Shown here: in pieces, positions 1-8,777 of the stretch
How the letters are laid out: every line of letters begins with the position of its first letter
How positions within the stretch are numbered: the first letter of the stretch is position 1
Source: CAZWBR01 sp964404205
GTDB taxonomy: Bacteria; Bacteroidota; Bacteroidia; Bacteroidales; Prolixibacteraceae
Direction: 5' to 3'
NCBI GenBank assembly: GCA_964404205.1
Contig: CAYOJD010000032.1
Span: 1 to 27,262 of the forward strand
DNA: 27,262 nucleotides
Position numbers and translations under genes: made by a program
Notes under the pieces: generated by a model
The model's input: only the letters and a program-made list of their open reading frames with translations
Databases searched by the model: none
What the model was told of the DNA's origin: nothing

Positions 1-72
1 TTCCCTTATCCGCTGGTCGATGCACAGTTAAACAAGAATATGTCAACCGAAAATCCGAATCGTTTGCCATAG
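1..72 (+). CDS. C-terminal end of a probable SusD/RagB-family lipoprotein (partial)
   Basis: Frame 1 is open from the window edge to a TAG at 70-72 and encodes 23 residues beginning FPYPLVDAQLNKNM and ending NPNRLP. The spacing of proline, asparagine and the final NP resembles the usual SusD C-terminus (a P-I-P stretch, then N-x-N and QNPG). SusD proteins are outer-membrane glycan-binding lipoproteins paired with SusC transporters. If the call is right, a polysaccharide-utilisation locus lies to the left, and the ASST and glycosidase genes to the right may belong to it. Only the tail is visible, so the family call rests on a short motif. The hairpin right after the stop supports a real gene end. 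Confidence 0.5.
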   Translation, partial: FPYPLVDAQLNKNMSTENPNRLP

Positions 73-80
73 TCGTATAG

Positions 81-133
81 ATTCAATTCATCAGACAAAA
101 GTCATTTATTGACAAATGTCTGATGAATTGAAT
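81..133. terminator. Perfect 17-bp inverted repeat, probable terminator
   Basis: Arms 81-97 and 117-133 are exact reverse complements. Inside them a second 4-bp stem (101-104 with 110-113) is separated from the outer stem by a symmetrical AAA/AAA internal loop. It starts 8 nt after the upstream stop codon. No T-run follows, so it may be a bidirectional or Rho-assisted terminator, or a 3'-end stabilising structure. Confidence 0.5.
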
Positions 134-187
134 GTTAAACTGGTATTATCGTTTACTCTTTTTGTAAACAATATTCGATGAGAAACA

Positions 188-224
188 AAAACCGCCGGGG
201 CCCATAAAAATACCCGGCGGTTAT
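188..224. terminator. GC-rich hairpin, terminator-like
   Basis: Arms 190-199 and 213-222 form a 10-bp GC-rich stem with a 13-nt loop. The T-rich tail is better on the minus strand, where TTTTTGTTTC continues from the stem, than on the plus strand (TTATTCTC). It may be bidirectional, or a leader hairpin of the gene starting at 260. A weaker hairpin (GTTTAC/GTAAAC) sits at 151-169. No clear promoter is visible between 134 and 259. Confidence 0.45.
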
Positions 225-259
225 TCTCAATCAACGTTGTAAGTCAGAATTTTGATTTT

Positions 260-1762
260 ATGAAGATGCCCGAAAGTTTCAAAAAGGTTGTTGGAGGAAT
301 ACTGTTGGTTGGTTTACTGGTCGTCGCACTTTTGTTGTTGAAGGACAAAGGAAACAATATCAAAAGCGTTACGCTCACTTCGCCCGGAAATCTTGCCTTT
401 CAAAATCAGCTCGAGATTACCCTTGAGCATCCTGCCAGTATATATGTCAGGTATTGGATTAAAGGTTCGTCTGACAAGTACATGACCCCGGCAACATCAG
501 TATCTGATAGTTTCAAGATTCCGTTGCTGTTACTCGAAACCGATACGACCTACGATTACCAGATTGTAGTTGAAGGCACCATCCCAAAATATTCCAAAAC
601 ATTGTCATTTACCACACGGGAGCAATCGCCATGGCTGGTTTACAACTGGGTCAAGGAAGAAAATCCGCATGACGCTTCATCTCTTGGCAACGGACTGGTG
701 ATGCTTTGCTTCGGACGGACTCCCGGGTATGTTACCATGGTTGATGGCAAAGGGGCTATCAGGTGGTATTGGCAGATAGACGATATCGGGGTTCGTGCAG
801 CACGGCTTACAGGGCACGGTACCGTTCTGGCCATGTTACGCCCGGTTAAACTTGATGTGATTGACGATACTCCTAAAAGTAATGCGGAGATTATTCAAGA
901 ACTGCACGTACCGATGCGGCGCGGAAGCATAGGCTTTGCCGGCGGAACCGCCATCGCCGAAGTAGGATTGGATGGTCAGTTGCTTTGGCGACTCGATATG
1001 AAAACCCTGCCAAATCCTGAGTATCACGTTATTCATCACGATGTTTTAATGGATGCCGATGGAAATATTTGTACCCTCTACCGGCCTAAGAAAATATTCG
1101 ACTTGTCGAAAGTTGGGGGAGCAGGTATCGACACATTGGGTGGCGACGGAATTTTGGTGATTGACAAAACCGGTAAAGAGATTTGGAAATGGTCGGTTTG
1201 GGATGAATGGAACATTGCTAATGATCCAAATATTAATGAGTATAAATACGACCGTTTTCACATGAACTCGCTCTCGTTCGATCGTGACAGCAATTTTTTG
1301 GTATCTGTGGCAGTCGAAGATCAGGTTTGGAAAATCAACCGAAAAACCGGCAAAGTGATGTGGAAATTTGGGAAAAATGGCGACTTTAAGATGGATACCA
1401 CTTATTCATTTTCGTTCCAGCATACGGCGCACACAAATTCTGACGGAGATTTAATGCTGATGGACAATTCGTTGTTCAGAAAAGAGTCGCGAGGGCTTTC
1501 ATTCACACTCGATACCGTAAGTTGGACGGCTACCAACAAAATATGTGCGCCACTTCCAAAGAATAAGTATACTTCGAGAATGGGCAGCAGCTATCTGCTT
1601 CCTAACGGAAATCTGTTGCAAACCAGTGCAAAAACAGGTACAGTACTGGTAACATCGTCAGCGGGAGAAAATGTACACTGGGAACTCAATTCGTTTTATG
1701 TTCCATACAGAGCCGAATATGTTCCAGCTGATACGTGGAAAAAGTTCTTTATCAAGGAATAG
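260..1762 (+). CDS. Arylsulfotransferase (ASST)-family protein, membrane-anchored
   Basis: 500 aa. Residues 10-27 form one hydrophobic segment followed by charge, so the protein is probably anchored with its body in the periplasm. Residues 35-120 look like an Ig-like N-terminal domain of the Arylsulfotran_N kind. The rest has repeated DADGN, DRDSN and NSDGD turns typical of a six-bladed propeller. The histidine motifs of ASST are present: YHVIHHD (H256, H259, H260), FHMNS (H334) and QHTAH (H388, H391). In the E. coli enzyme a histidine in the third such motif carries the sulfate; H388 is my candidate by order. ASSTs move sulfate from one aryl sulfate ester to another without PAPS. The acceptor here is unknown. 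A PAPS sulfotransferase and APS kinase lie 8-9 kb downstream on the same strand. Met3 (266) is an alternative start. Confidence 0.78.
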   Translation: MKMPESFKKVVGGILLVGLLVVALLLLKDKGNNIKSVTLTSPGNLAFQNQLEITLEHPASIYVRYWIKGSSDKYMTPATSVSDSFKIPLLLLETDTTYDYQIVVEGTIPKYSKTLSFTTREQSPWLVYNWVKEENPHDASSLGNGLVMLCFGRTPGYVTMVDGKGAIRWYWQIDDIGVRAARLTGHGTVLAMLRPVKLDVIDDTPKSNAEIIQELHVPMRRGSIGFAGGTAIAEVGLDGQLLWRLDMKTLPNPEYHVIHHDVLMDADGNICTLYRPKKIFDLSKVGGAGIDTLGGDGILVIDKTGKEIWKWSVWDEWNIANDPNINEYKYDRFHMNSLSFDRDSNFLVSVAVEDQVWKINRKTGKVMWKFGKNGDFKMDTTYSFSFQHTAHTNSDGDLMLMDNSLFRKESRGLSFTLDTVSWTATNKICAPLPKNKYTSRMGSSYLLPNGNLLQTSAKTGTVLVTSSAGENVHWELNSFYVPYRAEYVPADTWKKFFIKE

Positions 1763-1810
1763 TACTTACTCAGACCGGAACTTTGGTGATGCGAAGTTAT
1801 CCATCCGGTT

Positions 1811-1818
1811 TATGTTTG
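1811..1818 (+). promoter_or_regulatory. Candidate Bacteroidota -7 element (TATGTTTG)
   Basis: Matches TAnnTTTG and would give a leader of about 65 nt for the gene at 1892. A TTTG lies at 1782-1785, but the 25-nt spacing is longer than the usual 19-21, so support is weak. Confidence 0.25.
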
Positions 1819-1891
1819 GGCTGCAAACTTGCGGCTACATTTAACATGTCCGGCTAATAATAAAGATTGACGACTATCTCAGAATATTATC

Positions 1892-4800
1892 ATGAAAAAA
1901 ATCAAACTAATTTCTATTCTGTTTTTTTTGGTGAGTGCGGTTTTTGAATTACAGGCCCAATCATCGCCAAATCGTCCCGAATTGTATGCTACGGGCAACT
2001 GGAACGGCGATTCCCTTGGCAACCACAGGGCGGTTATCCGTTTTGAAGGAAAGAGCGATATAGCTCTGGCCCACATCGAATGGCGCAGACACGATACTGA
2101 TCCCGGGAAGAAAAATATTATTATTGTCGAAGCCAAAACCGGCAATAGAATAACCGACTTGTTGCCGGTAAATATTAACCGCGAGTTCGGCGATATTCTT
2201 TTTCATCCGGCCGTTGGTTCCAACGAATATTATGTCTATTATCTGAAATATAAAAGCGGAGGCCGCTCAAATTATCCCGAAAACAGCTATCCGCCTTTCG
2301 AACAGTTATCTTCGGCCGAATGGTTGGCCAAAGCCAAATCGGTGCAAAATAACCTGAAAAAGGTGGCACCGGCTCAGGTCGTCCAGTTTCAATCGGTCGA
2401 TCAGTTTAATTCGTTCTATCCGATGGAGATCATTGCCACCCAATCAGAAGTGGAGGCTTTGTTGAAAAAGAACGCTTCAGACAGTTATCTGCTTTTCCCT
2501 GAAAAGCGTGAAAACTCAATCAGGATGACTAACGATTTGCCAGCCAAATGGATAGCCGACGGACCGCAAAAAACGTTTACCGGCGAAGCTATGAAAGGCG
2601 AATATTTTACTTTTCAATTGGGCTTTTATCCTGTTCAATCAGCGGCTTCCGATATCAAAATAACTTTTGCTCCGTTGACACAACAGGGCAAAAGTGTAGT
2701 TGGGATTGAGGCTTTTACCTGTTTCAATGTAAGCGGAGTGGATTGGGAAGGAAAGCCGTTCACCAAAAAACTGGATGTCGATAAGGGAAAAGTACAGCCA
2801 TTATGGATTGGAGTTCAAGTTCCCGAAACATTGGCCGCAGGGAGTTATGTTACCGAAATAAAGGTTAAACCGGCCAACCTCGAGGAAAAAGTAATCCGCT
2901 TTACGCTAAATGTTAGCGATGAAACCATTGTTGCCCACGGCGATAACGACCCATCGGCAATGACCCGTTTGCGTTGGCTGAACTCTACCTTTGCCCACGA
3001 TGACGAAACTGTTGCCCCATATCCGGCACTCGAATTGGTGGGGAATCGTATCAAATGCCTTGGACGCGAAGTGAAACTTAATGCCGGTGGTTTTCCCGAA
3101 AGTATTTTGAGCCACTTTTCGGGAAGTGTAACCAAAATAGTCCCGGAGTCACGCGAATTGCTGCAATCGCCTGTTCGATTGGTGGTTGAAAAGAATGGAG
3201 ACGAACTTCAATGGAACAAGTCGGCTTATAATATTACCAAAACGGCTACCGGCGCTATTGAATGGGAACTGGGCGGCGAAACTTCAGGAATGAAGATGGA
3301 AGGCGATGCCCGAATGGAGTTTGATGGCAATATCGATTATCAACTGGTGCTGACAGCTACCGAGGATATTGATATAGACGATATCCGCCTTGAAATTCCT
3401 TTTAGGCCCGATGCGGCCAAATATATGATGGGAATGGGAAAACCCGGAGGTATTCGTCCCGAATCAACCGACTGGAAGTGGAAAGTTGAGAACAATCAGG
3501 ATGGCCCGTGGATTGGTGATGTCAATATTGGGTTGCAGGCCCGTTTTCGTGATACCAACTACTCGCGACCGCTCAACACCAATTTCTATCTGAATAAACC
3601 GTTGAATATGCCCTATTCGTGGTACAACAACGGCAAAGGAGGAATCACGGTCAAGGAAGATGATCAAAAAAGTATTTTGCTAAGTTCTTATTCCGGCGGC
3701 AGAACCGTAAAGAAGGGGGAGCAGTTGCACTTCTATTTCAATTTATTGGTCACCCCGTTTCATCCGCTTGATATTGCGTCGCATTGGAAAGAGCGTTTTT
3801 ACCATAGTTACAAACCGATTCCCGAGATTAAAGCGTACGGCGCCAATACCATTAATATCCACCATGCCAATACCATTAATCCTTTCATCAATTATCCTTT
3901 TCTCCGGCCGCAACTGATGAAATCGTATATCGATTCGGCCCATGCCGAGGGGATGAAGGTAAAGATTTATTACACCGTTAGGGAACTGACCAACCGTGCC
4001 CCCGAACTGTTTATGCTCCGCAGTTTGAACGATGAGATTTTCTCGACTGGGAAAGGTGGCGGTTTTTCGTGGTTGCAAGAGCATGTTGGCGACAATTACA
4101 TTGCGGCCTGGTTTGTTCCGGAGTTAAAAGATGCTGCGTTGGTAAATACAGGGATCTCGCGCTGGCACAATTTTTATGTCGAAGGACTCAACTGGTTGGT
4201 GAACAATATGGGCATCGACGGGCTTTATATCGACGATATTGCGTTCGATCGCACCACCATGGAGCGAGTACGCAAAACCCTCAAACGTGTGAATCCAGGT
4301 GCATTGATTGACCTCCATTCGGCCAACCAGTTCAATATCCGCGATGGATTTGCCAATAGTGCGAACCTCTATCTCGAGCATTTTCAATTTAAAGATCACC
4401 ACTGGTTTGGCGAATACTTCAATTATAATAATTCGCCTGATTTTTGGCTGATAGAGACTTCCGGAATTCCTTACGGGCTGATGGGCGAGATGCTTCAGGA
4501 TGGCGGAAACCCATGGAGAGGAATGGTTTACGGGATGACGGCCCGTGCGCCATGGTCGGGGAACCCGGCTTCGCTTTGGAAGTTCTGGGATAAATTCGGA
4601 ATTCAGGATGCTGAGATGATCGGATACTGGGATGCTTCCTGCCCGGTTGCTGTTAACAGTGAAAAAGCAAAGGCAACTGTCTACCAAAAGAAAGGTGAAG
4701 CCTTGGTGGCGCTGGCCAATTGGGAGCCAACCGATTTGCAGGTAACACTCCGTATCGATTGGGAAAAATTGGGCATTAATCAGGAAACGGCTACCATCAC

Positions 4801-4900
4801 AGCTGATGCAATAGAAAGCTATCAGCCGCAACTTACATTTAAACCTGACGAACCCATCACGCTTCCGGGCGGTAAAGGATTTTTGTTAATTGTGAAATAG
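1892..4900 (+). CDS. Secreted glycoside hydrolase-like protein, DUF6067/GH123_N type
   Basis: 1002 aa with a Sec signal peptide (hydrophobic core 5-20, cleavage likely after LQAQ near residue 23). The N-terminal half is beta-rich and contains the RLRWLNS segment followed by APYPAL, which I associate with DUF6067/GH123_N proteins. The C-terminal half (about 630-930) looks like a TIM barrel. Its core motif GIDGLYIDDIAFDR (G774 to R787) places acidic residues D781, D782 and D786 where retaining glycosidases carry catalytic or substrate-binding residues. The Asp-Glu pair of characterised GH123 enzymes is not obvious, so beta-N-acetylgalactosaminidase activity should not be assumed. A small beta domain closes the protein. 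It has no T9SS sorting tail. It may belong with the upstream SusD-like gene or with the GH31/DUF5107 genes downstream. Substrate unknown. Confidence 0.7.
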   Translation: MKKIKLISILFFLVSAVFELQAQSSPNRPELYATGNWNGDSLGNHRAVIRFEGKSDIALAHIEWRRHDTDPGKKNIIIVEAKTGNRITDLLPVNINREFGDILFHPAVGSNEYYVYYLKYKSGGRSNYPENSYPPFEQLSSAEWLAKAKSVQNNLKKVAPAQVVQFQSVDQFNSFYPMEIIATQSEVEALLKKNASDSYLLFPEKRENSIRMTNDLPAKWIADGPQKTFTGEAMKGEYFTFQLGFYPVQSAASDIKITFAPLTQQGKSVVGIEAFTCFNVSGVDWEGKPFTKKLDVDKGKVQPLWIGVQVPETLAAGSYVTEIKVKPANLEEKVIRFTLNVSDETIVAHGDNDPSAMTRLRWLNSTFAHDDETVAPYPALELVGNRIKCLGREVKLNAGGFPESILSHFSGSVTKIVPESRELLQSPVRLVVEKNGDELQWNKSAYNITKTATGAIEWELGGETSGMKMEGDARMEFDGNIDYQLVLTATEDIDIDDIRLEIPFRPDAAKYMMGMGKPGGIRPESTDWKWKVENNQDGPWIGDVNIGLQARFRDTNYSRPLNTNFYLNKPLNMPYSWYNNGKGGITVKEDDQKSILLSSYSGGRTVKKGEQLHFYFNLLVTPFHPLDIASHWKERFYHSYKPIPEIKAYGANTINIHHANTINPFINYPFLRPQLMKSYIDSAHAEGMKVKIYYTVRELTNRAPELFMLRSLNDEIFSTGKGGGFSWLQEHVGDNYIAAWFVPELKDAALVNTGISRWHNFYVEGLNWLVNNMGIDGLYIDDIAFDRTTMERVRKTLKRVNPGALIDLHSANQFNIRDGFANSANLYLEHFQFKDHHWFGEYFNYNNSPDFWLIETSGIPYGLMGEMLQDGGNPWRGMVYGMTARAPWSGNPASLWKFWDKFGIQDAEMIGYWDASCPVAVNSEKAKATVYQKKGEALVALANWEPTDLQVTLRIDWEKLGINQETATITADAIESYQPQLTFKPDEPITLPGGKGFLLIVK

Positions 4901-4959
4901 CATGTTGTAAATAGAGAAGAGAAATGGGGCAGTCTTGGATTTTGGTAACTATCTTGCAG

Positions 4960-4967
4960 TAGCTTTG
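4960..4967 (+). promoter_or_regulatory. Candidate promoter -7 element (TAGCTTTG) for the seven-gene operon
   Basis: TAnnTTTG match 61 nt before the start at 5021. Possible upstream elements are TTTG at 4941-4944 (15-nt spacer) and a TTG at 4935-4937 (22-nt spacer); neither has ideal spacing. Confidence 0.3.
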
Positions 4968-5004
4968 ACAATCGGAGCTGCTCCATTTATACATTAAATT
5001 TTGA

Positions 5005-5010
5005 AAGGAG
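5005..5010 (+). promoter_or_regulatory. Shine-Dalgarno-like AAGGAG before the transglutaminase gene
   Basis: AAGGAG lies 10 nt before the ATG at 5021. Most genes in this window have no such site, as is usual in Bacteroidota, so it stands out and supports this start. Confidence 0.4.
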
Positions 5011-5020
5011 ATTAAGGCGA

Positions 5021-6976
5021 ATGAAGAACTATTTAGTGCTCTTGTTGGTGATAGGTTGCTTTTCAAGCCTGGCTGCGCCTTCACGAAAGATGATTGAAGG
5101 TGCCGGTTCTGCTCAACAATTTCCCCATTCGGCATCCGTGATCATTTTCGACTCTACAAAAGTCGATATGATCGAGTCGGGGCTGAGTTACTATCACGAA
5201 CACCGGCTGGTTAAAATTCTTACCCCAGAGGGTGCCAAACAATTTGCCACGTTCCGTTACGATTACGATCCTCTGTCGGCTTATGTCGAAATCAACCGAA
5301 TTGTCGTTTATTATCGCAACGGGGAGCAAAAGGAATTTACATTGAATGACGAGGTCGACTATCCCGCACCTGGAAGTGTCATTTTATGGGGTGCCCGCCA
5401 AAAGATGGTCGAAATTGGAAGGCTTGAACCTGGGGATGCTTTCGAAGTTTTTGTGTCGAAAAAAGGCTTCACCTACGCCTTATTGCAACCAACTGACGAT
5501 GACTCTAAATACATTCCACCCATGCGGGGCCATTTTTACGATATCGTTCCTTTTTGGTCCGATGTTCCGGTACAAAAGAAGGTCTATCAGGTGGCTATCC
5601 CCAACACCAAATCGGTTCAGTACAAAATCTATAACGGCCAACTGGCCTTTAACGAAAAAAAAGGAGCCGAAAAGACCATTTACACTTTTTCGGCTGATAA
5701 TATCATGCCGTTTAGGAACGAGCCCAATATGGTTGCCCAATCGGATGTTGCCCCAAAGTTGTTGATTTCTACTTCGCCCGACTGGTTTGCAAAATCGAAG
5801 TGGTTTTATCAGGTAAACGAAGATTATGGAAGTTTTGAATCGACTCCCGAAATTGATCGCAAAGTGAAGGAAATTCTCAAGGGAGCTACCTCCGAAATGG
5901 ATTCTGTAAGCCGTCTGACCCACTGGGTTGCCGATGAATTGCGCTATTTTGGCTTGTCAATGGGGAAAGGTGAGGGGTATACGCTCCATAAAGGCAGTGT
6001 CAACTTTCGCGACAGGTGCGGGGTGTGCAAGGACAAAGCCGGAATGTTGGTCACAATGCTTCGTTCGGCCGGATTCGAATCGTATGCTGCCATGACAATG
6101 GCTGGTTCTCGAATCGATCTAATTCCTGCCGATCAATTCAACCATTCAGTTACTGTGGTAAAACTATCTGATGGCAAACTTCACTTGCTCGATCCAACCT
6201 GGGTTCCTTTTGTCCGCGAATTATGGTCGAGTGCCGAACAACAACAAAATTACCTGCCAGGAATTCCTGAAGGCTCTGATCTGTTGGAAACGCCGATCTC
6301 GGCCCCCGAGAACCACTATGTGAAGATTTCAGCACACTCAAAGCTATCGGCTGACGGAGCACTAACCGGTGAGATTCATTTTACGGCCGAAGGGCAGTCG
6401 GATGCTGCCTTACGGCGAATTTTTACAGGATCTTTCAAAGCACTTTGGCAACGAAACCTCGAAAACGAGTTACTGAAAATCACCCCGCAGGCGCGAATTA
6501 TTAGTGCCAGTTACGGTGCAAATCCATATCGATATATGGATGGTCCAATTGAGTTAAAAATCGAATTTGTTATTCCCGACTATGCTATGGTTACCAGCCA
6601 GGAGATCATTTTTAAACCACTGGCTTCTTCCGGGATTTTCGATGGGGCGATGCGCCATTTGAACCTTGACCTCTCATTATCCGAACGAGCTTATCCGTTC
6701 AGGGATGGCTGTTCGCGAAGTGTTGAGATTACCGACAAAACCACTTTGCCATCGAACGTATCGGTAGCGTGGAAGCCTGAAATGGAAAAAATTTCAGGTA
6801 GCGGTGCCGAATTTGAAGGGAGTTTTAACCTGAATGGCACTGAATTGGTTGTTGAAGCGAAAGCCTGGTTCAATAAACGAATTTATACCATCGAAGATTG
6901 GCCATCGTTCAGCGGAGCCGTTAAAATGCAGAAGTTGCTCATCGATAACCCGGTAATCTTAAAAATTGAAAAATGA
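5021..6976 (+). CDS. DUF3857 and transglutaminase-like domain protein, catalytically intact
   Basis: 651 aa. The N-terminus is exported: residues 4-12 are hydrophobic, with either a lipobox VIGC (Cys13) or signal peptidase I cleavage near SLA-A. Residues 35-250 match DUF3857. Residues 280-400 form a transglutaminase-core domain with a complete triad: Cys336 in RCGVCKDKAGM, His375 in FNHSV and Asp391 in LLDPTW. A beta-rich domain follows. Proteins of this build are widespread in Bacteroidota envelopes; the fold supports protease, amidase or acyl-transfer chemistry, and the substrate is not known. Its stop overlaps the start of the next gene by 4 nt (ATGA), so the two are translationally coupled. 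The partner has the same domain order but no triad. Confidence 0.8.
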   Translation: MKNYLVLLLVIGCFSSLAAPSRKMIEGAGSAQQFPHSASVIIFDSTKVDMIESGLSYYHEHRLVKILTPEGAKQFATFRYDYDPLSAYVEINRIVVYYRNGEQKEFTLNDEVDYPAPGSVILWGARQKMVEIGRLEPGDAFEVFVSKKGFTYALLQPTDDDSKYIPPMRGHFYDIVPFWSDVPVQKKVYQVAIPNTKSVQYKIYNGQLAFNEKKGAEKTIYTFSADNIMPFRNEPNMVAQSDVAPKLLISTSPDWFAKSKWFYQVNEDYGSFESTPEIDRKVKEILKGATSEMDSVSRLTHWVADELRYFGLSMGKGEGYTLHKGSVNFRDRCGVCKDKAGMLVTMLRSAGFESYAAMTMAGSRIDLIPADQFNHSVTVVKLSDGKLHLLDPTWVPFVRELWSSAEQQQNYLPGIPEGSDLLETPISAPENHYVKISAHSKLSADGALTGEIHFTAEGQSDAALRRIFTGSFKALWQRNLENELLKITPQARIISASYGANPYRYMDGPIELKIEFVIPDYAMVTSQEIIFKPLASSGIFDGAMRHLNLDLSLSERAYPFRDGCSRSVEITDKTTLPSNVSVAWKPEMEKISGSGAEFEGSFNLNGTELVVEAKAWFNKRIYTIEDWPSFSGAVKMQKLLIDNPVILKIEK

Positions 6977-8769
6977 AGCCAAGAATATTATATAGTCTGA
7001 TTGCTTTACTGATATTGTTCTCCTGTGGAAAACAGAGTGGGAAAAGCTATCCGAATGCCGATGCGGTTTATCTGAAATGGACAAAGACATACCGGCTTAA
7101 TCGCGACGGAAGCATTCATACAATTATCGAAAAGCAACATAAATTGCTGACTTATCGTGCAATCCAGAGCCTCTACGGCGATACGCATATTTTCTATAAT
7201 CCCGATTTTCAGAAAGTAGAAATCCAATATGCCTTCACGGTTAATGCTGATGGCACTAAAATAGAAGTTCCGGAAAATGGTGTAAACGATATTTTGCCAG
7301 GTTGGGCAGCCGGATCAAAAACTTACAGTCGCTTGCGCGAAAAGGTTATTACCCACACTGGCCTGGAGCAAAATGCTACCATCAACTGTCGTTATTCGGT
7401 TGTTACGCAGCCCGACGTTGTCCCATTCTTAGCAGGAATTGAAACCATTGGAAGCGATTGCCCAATCGAAGAGCTTTCCATTGTAGTGGAGCTCCCCGAA
7501 GAGGAGACATTGAACTATCAACTGGTCAATGCTTCGCAAGAACCTCAGGTGAAAACCAAAGATGGGATGCGCAGCTATCGTTGGAACTTTACCGATTTGC
7601 CTCAAAAGTTGCATGAGAATTATGACGATGTGATTGATCCAACAGTTCCGGTACTGGCATTCTCCACTCAAAAGGATGCCCCTGCAGTGAAAAACTGGCT
7701 GAACGAATCTGTTGGCTATTCGGCCGAATTGGTTCCCGAGGCAATTCCATATCTAACGGCACAAACAGTCGGGTTGGAATCTGTTCAGCAGATATTAAAA
7801 ATACAGGAGATTGTCGTTGGTGAGACTAACACACTCAATATCCCTACGGTTTTGCTGGGGTTCCGTTCGCGAAATCCGCAACAGGTATGGCTTAGCGGTA
7901 GCGGTACCCCGTTCGAAAAGTCGGCTCTGTTGGCTTCGCTGCTTCGCTCTTTTGGTTATGCCGCAGAGCTTTGCCTTCAATATCCGGCATTTATCGATGG
8001 CGTGAATATGCCCTTCTTTTTGATGGCTGAGCCTTTGGTGAAGGTTGAAACCGATGGTCAGATAATGCTTCTTTCTGCAACACATCGAAACAGCAACGAC
8101 GCAGGCTCTGCTCAATCCGGAAACATCGTTTTGTCGTTGCAGTCCGATTTCAAACAAATCAATACCCAACAACCAACCCGGGAGGTCAGAGTTACAGGCG
8201 AGATGCTCTTTTCAGGGGATAATTTACTAAAAGGCAAAATTACAAGCGAATACTCCCATTCGGCTGTTCCTTACTACCGGTTGCTGGCCGATAAAAACCT
8301 ATTCCCGGACAAAAATTTTAACATCAATGGAAAGGCCGATTCTCTTTCTGCAAACTTTTTGAGCGTTTCGTCGCAAATCGAAACCAAAGATTGGACTGTT
8401 CAGCGGGGGGATTACATCTTTGTACGATTACCCGAAAGCAAAGAGGGATTGACAGCCGTGGCTCCGGCAATTTTACCTTTCGAGAGGGAAACTCCGCTGA
8501 AAATGAGCGCTCCGGTTAGCGAATCGTACCAATATTCGATAGTTGTGCCTGATAACATGAAACTGGTCAATGGACTAAATGAGGATGTCACGAATGCGAT
8601 AGGTCACGTTCGTTTTGATTTCGGTCAAGATGGGAACACCCTGAAGCTAATCCGAACTGTCGATATCAATAAAGAAATTATTTCCCCGGAAGAATATGCG
8701 CTCTTCAAACAGCTGCTCGACAAGTGGCATACTCCGAAATTCAGGGAGATTATTTTAAAAAAGGAATAA
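6973..8769 (+). CDS. DUF3857 lipoprotein with a degenerate transglutaminase domain
   Basis: 598 aa lipoprotein: lipobox LFSC with Cys18. The DUF3857 region covers about 30-240. A transglutaminase-like helix is recognisable at 305-335, but where the partner reads CGVCKDKAGML this protein reads SGTPFEKSALL (residues 310-320), so the nucleophilic Cys is Pro313. The His and Asp motifs are also gone: LLDPTW in the partner corresponds to LLSATH here. The fold seems kept while catalysis is lost, which suggests a pseudoenzyme that binds, scaffolds or regulates the coupled active paralogue. The reading frame is full length with no frameshift, so this is not a decaying gene. The start overlaps the previous stop (ATGA), and the CHR transporter begins 8 nt after its stop. 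Confidence 0.78.
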   Translation: MKPRILYSLIALLILFSCGKQSGKSYPNADAVYLKWTKTYRLNRDGSIHTIIEKQHKLLTYRAIQSLYGDTHIFYNPDFQKVEIQYAFTVNADGTKIEVPENGVNDILPGWAAGSKTYSRLREKVITHTGLEQNATINCRYSVVTQPDVVPFLAGIETIGSDCPIEELSIVVELPEEETLNYQLVNASQEPQVKTKDGMRSYRWNFTDLPQKLHENYDDVIDPTVPVLAFSTQKDAPAVKNWLNESVGYSAELVPEAIPYLTAQTVGLESVQQILKIQEIVVGETNTLNIPTVLLGFRSRNPQQVWLSGSGTPFEKSALLASLLRSFGYAAELCLQYPAFIDGVNMPFFLMAEPLVKVETDGQIMLLSATHRNSNDAGSAQSGNIVLSLQSDFKQINTQQPTREVRVTGEMLFSGDNLLKGKITSEYSHSAVPYYRLLADKNLFPDKNFNINGKADSLSANFLSVSSQIETKDWTVQRGDYIFVRLPESKEGLTAVAPAILPFERETPLKMSAPVSESYQYSIVVPDNMKLVNGLNEDVTNAIGHVRFDFGQDGNTLKLIRTVDINKEIISPEEYALFKQLLDKWHTPKFREIILKKE

Positions 8770-8777
8770 ACCCGTAG

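Noticed and set aside
4124..4831. Long minus-strand open frame (235 codons) inside the glycosidase-like gene
   Set aside because: It lies wholly within the conserved plus-strand barrel domain and its product looks like no protein family.
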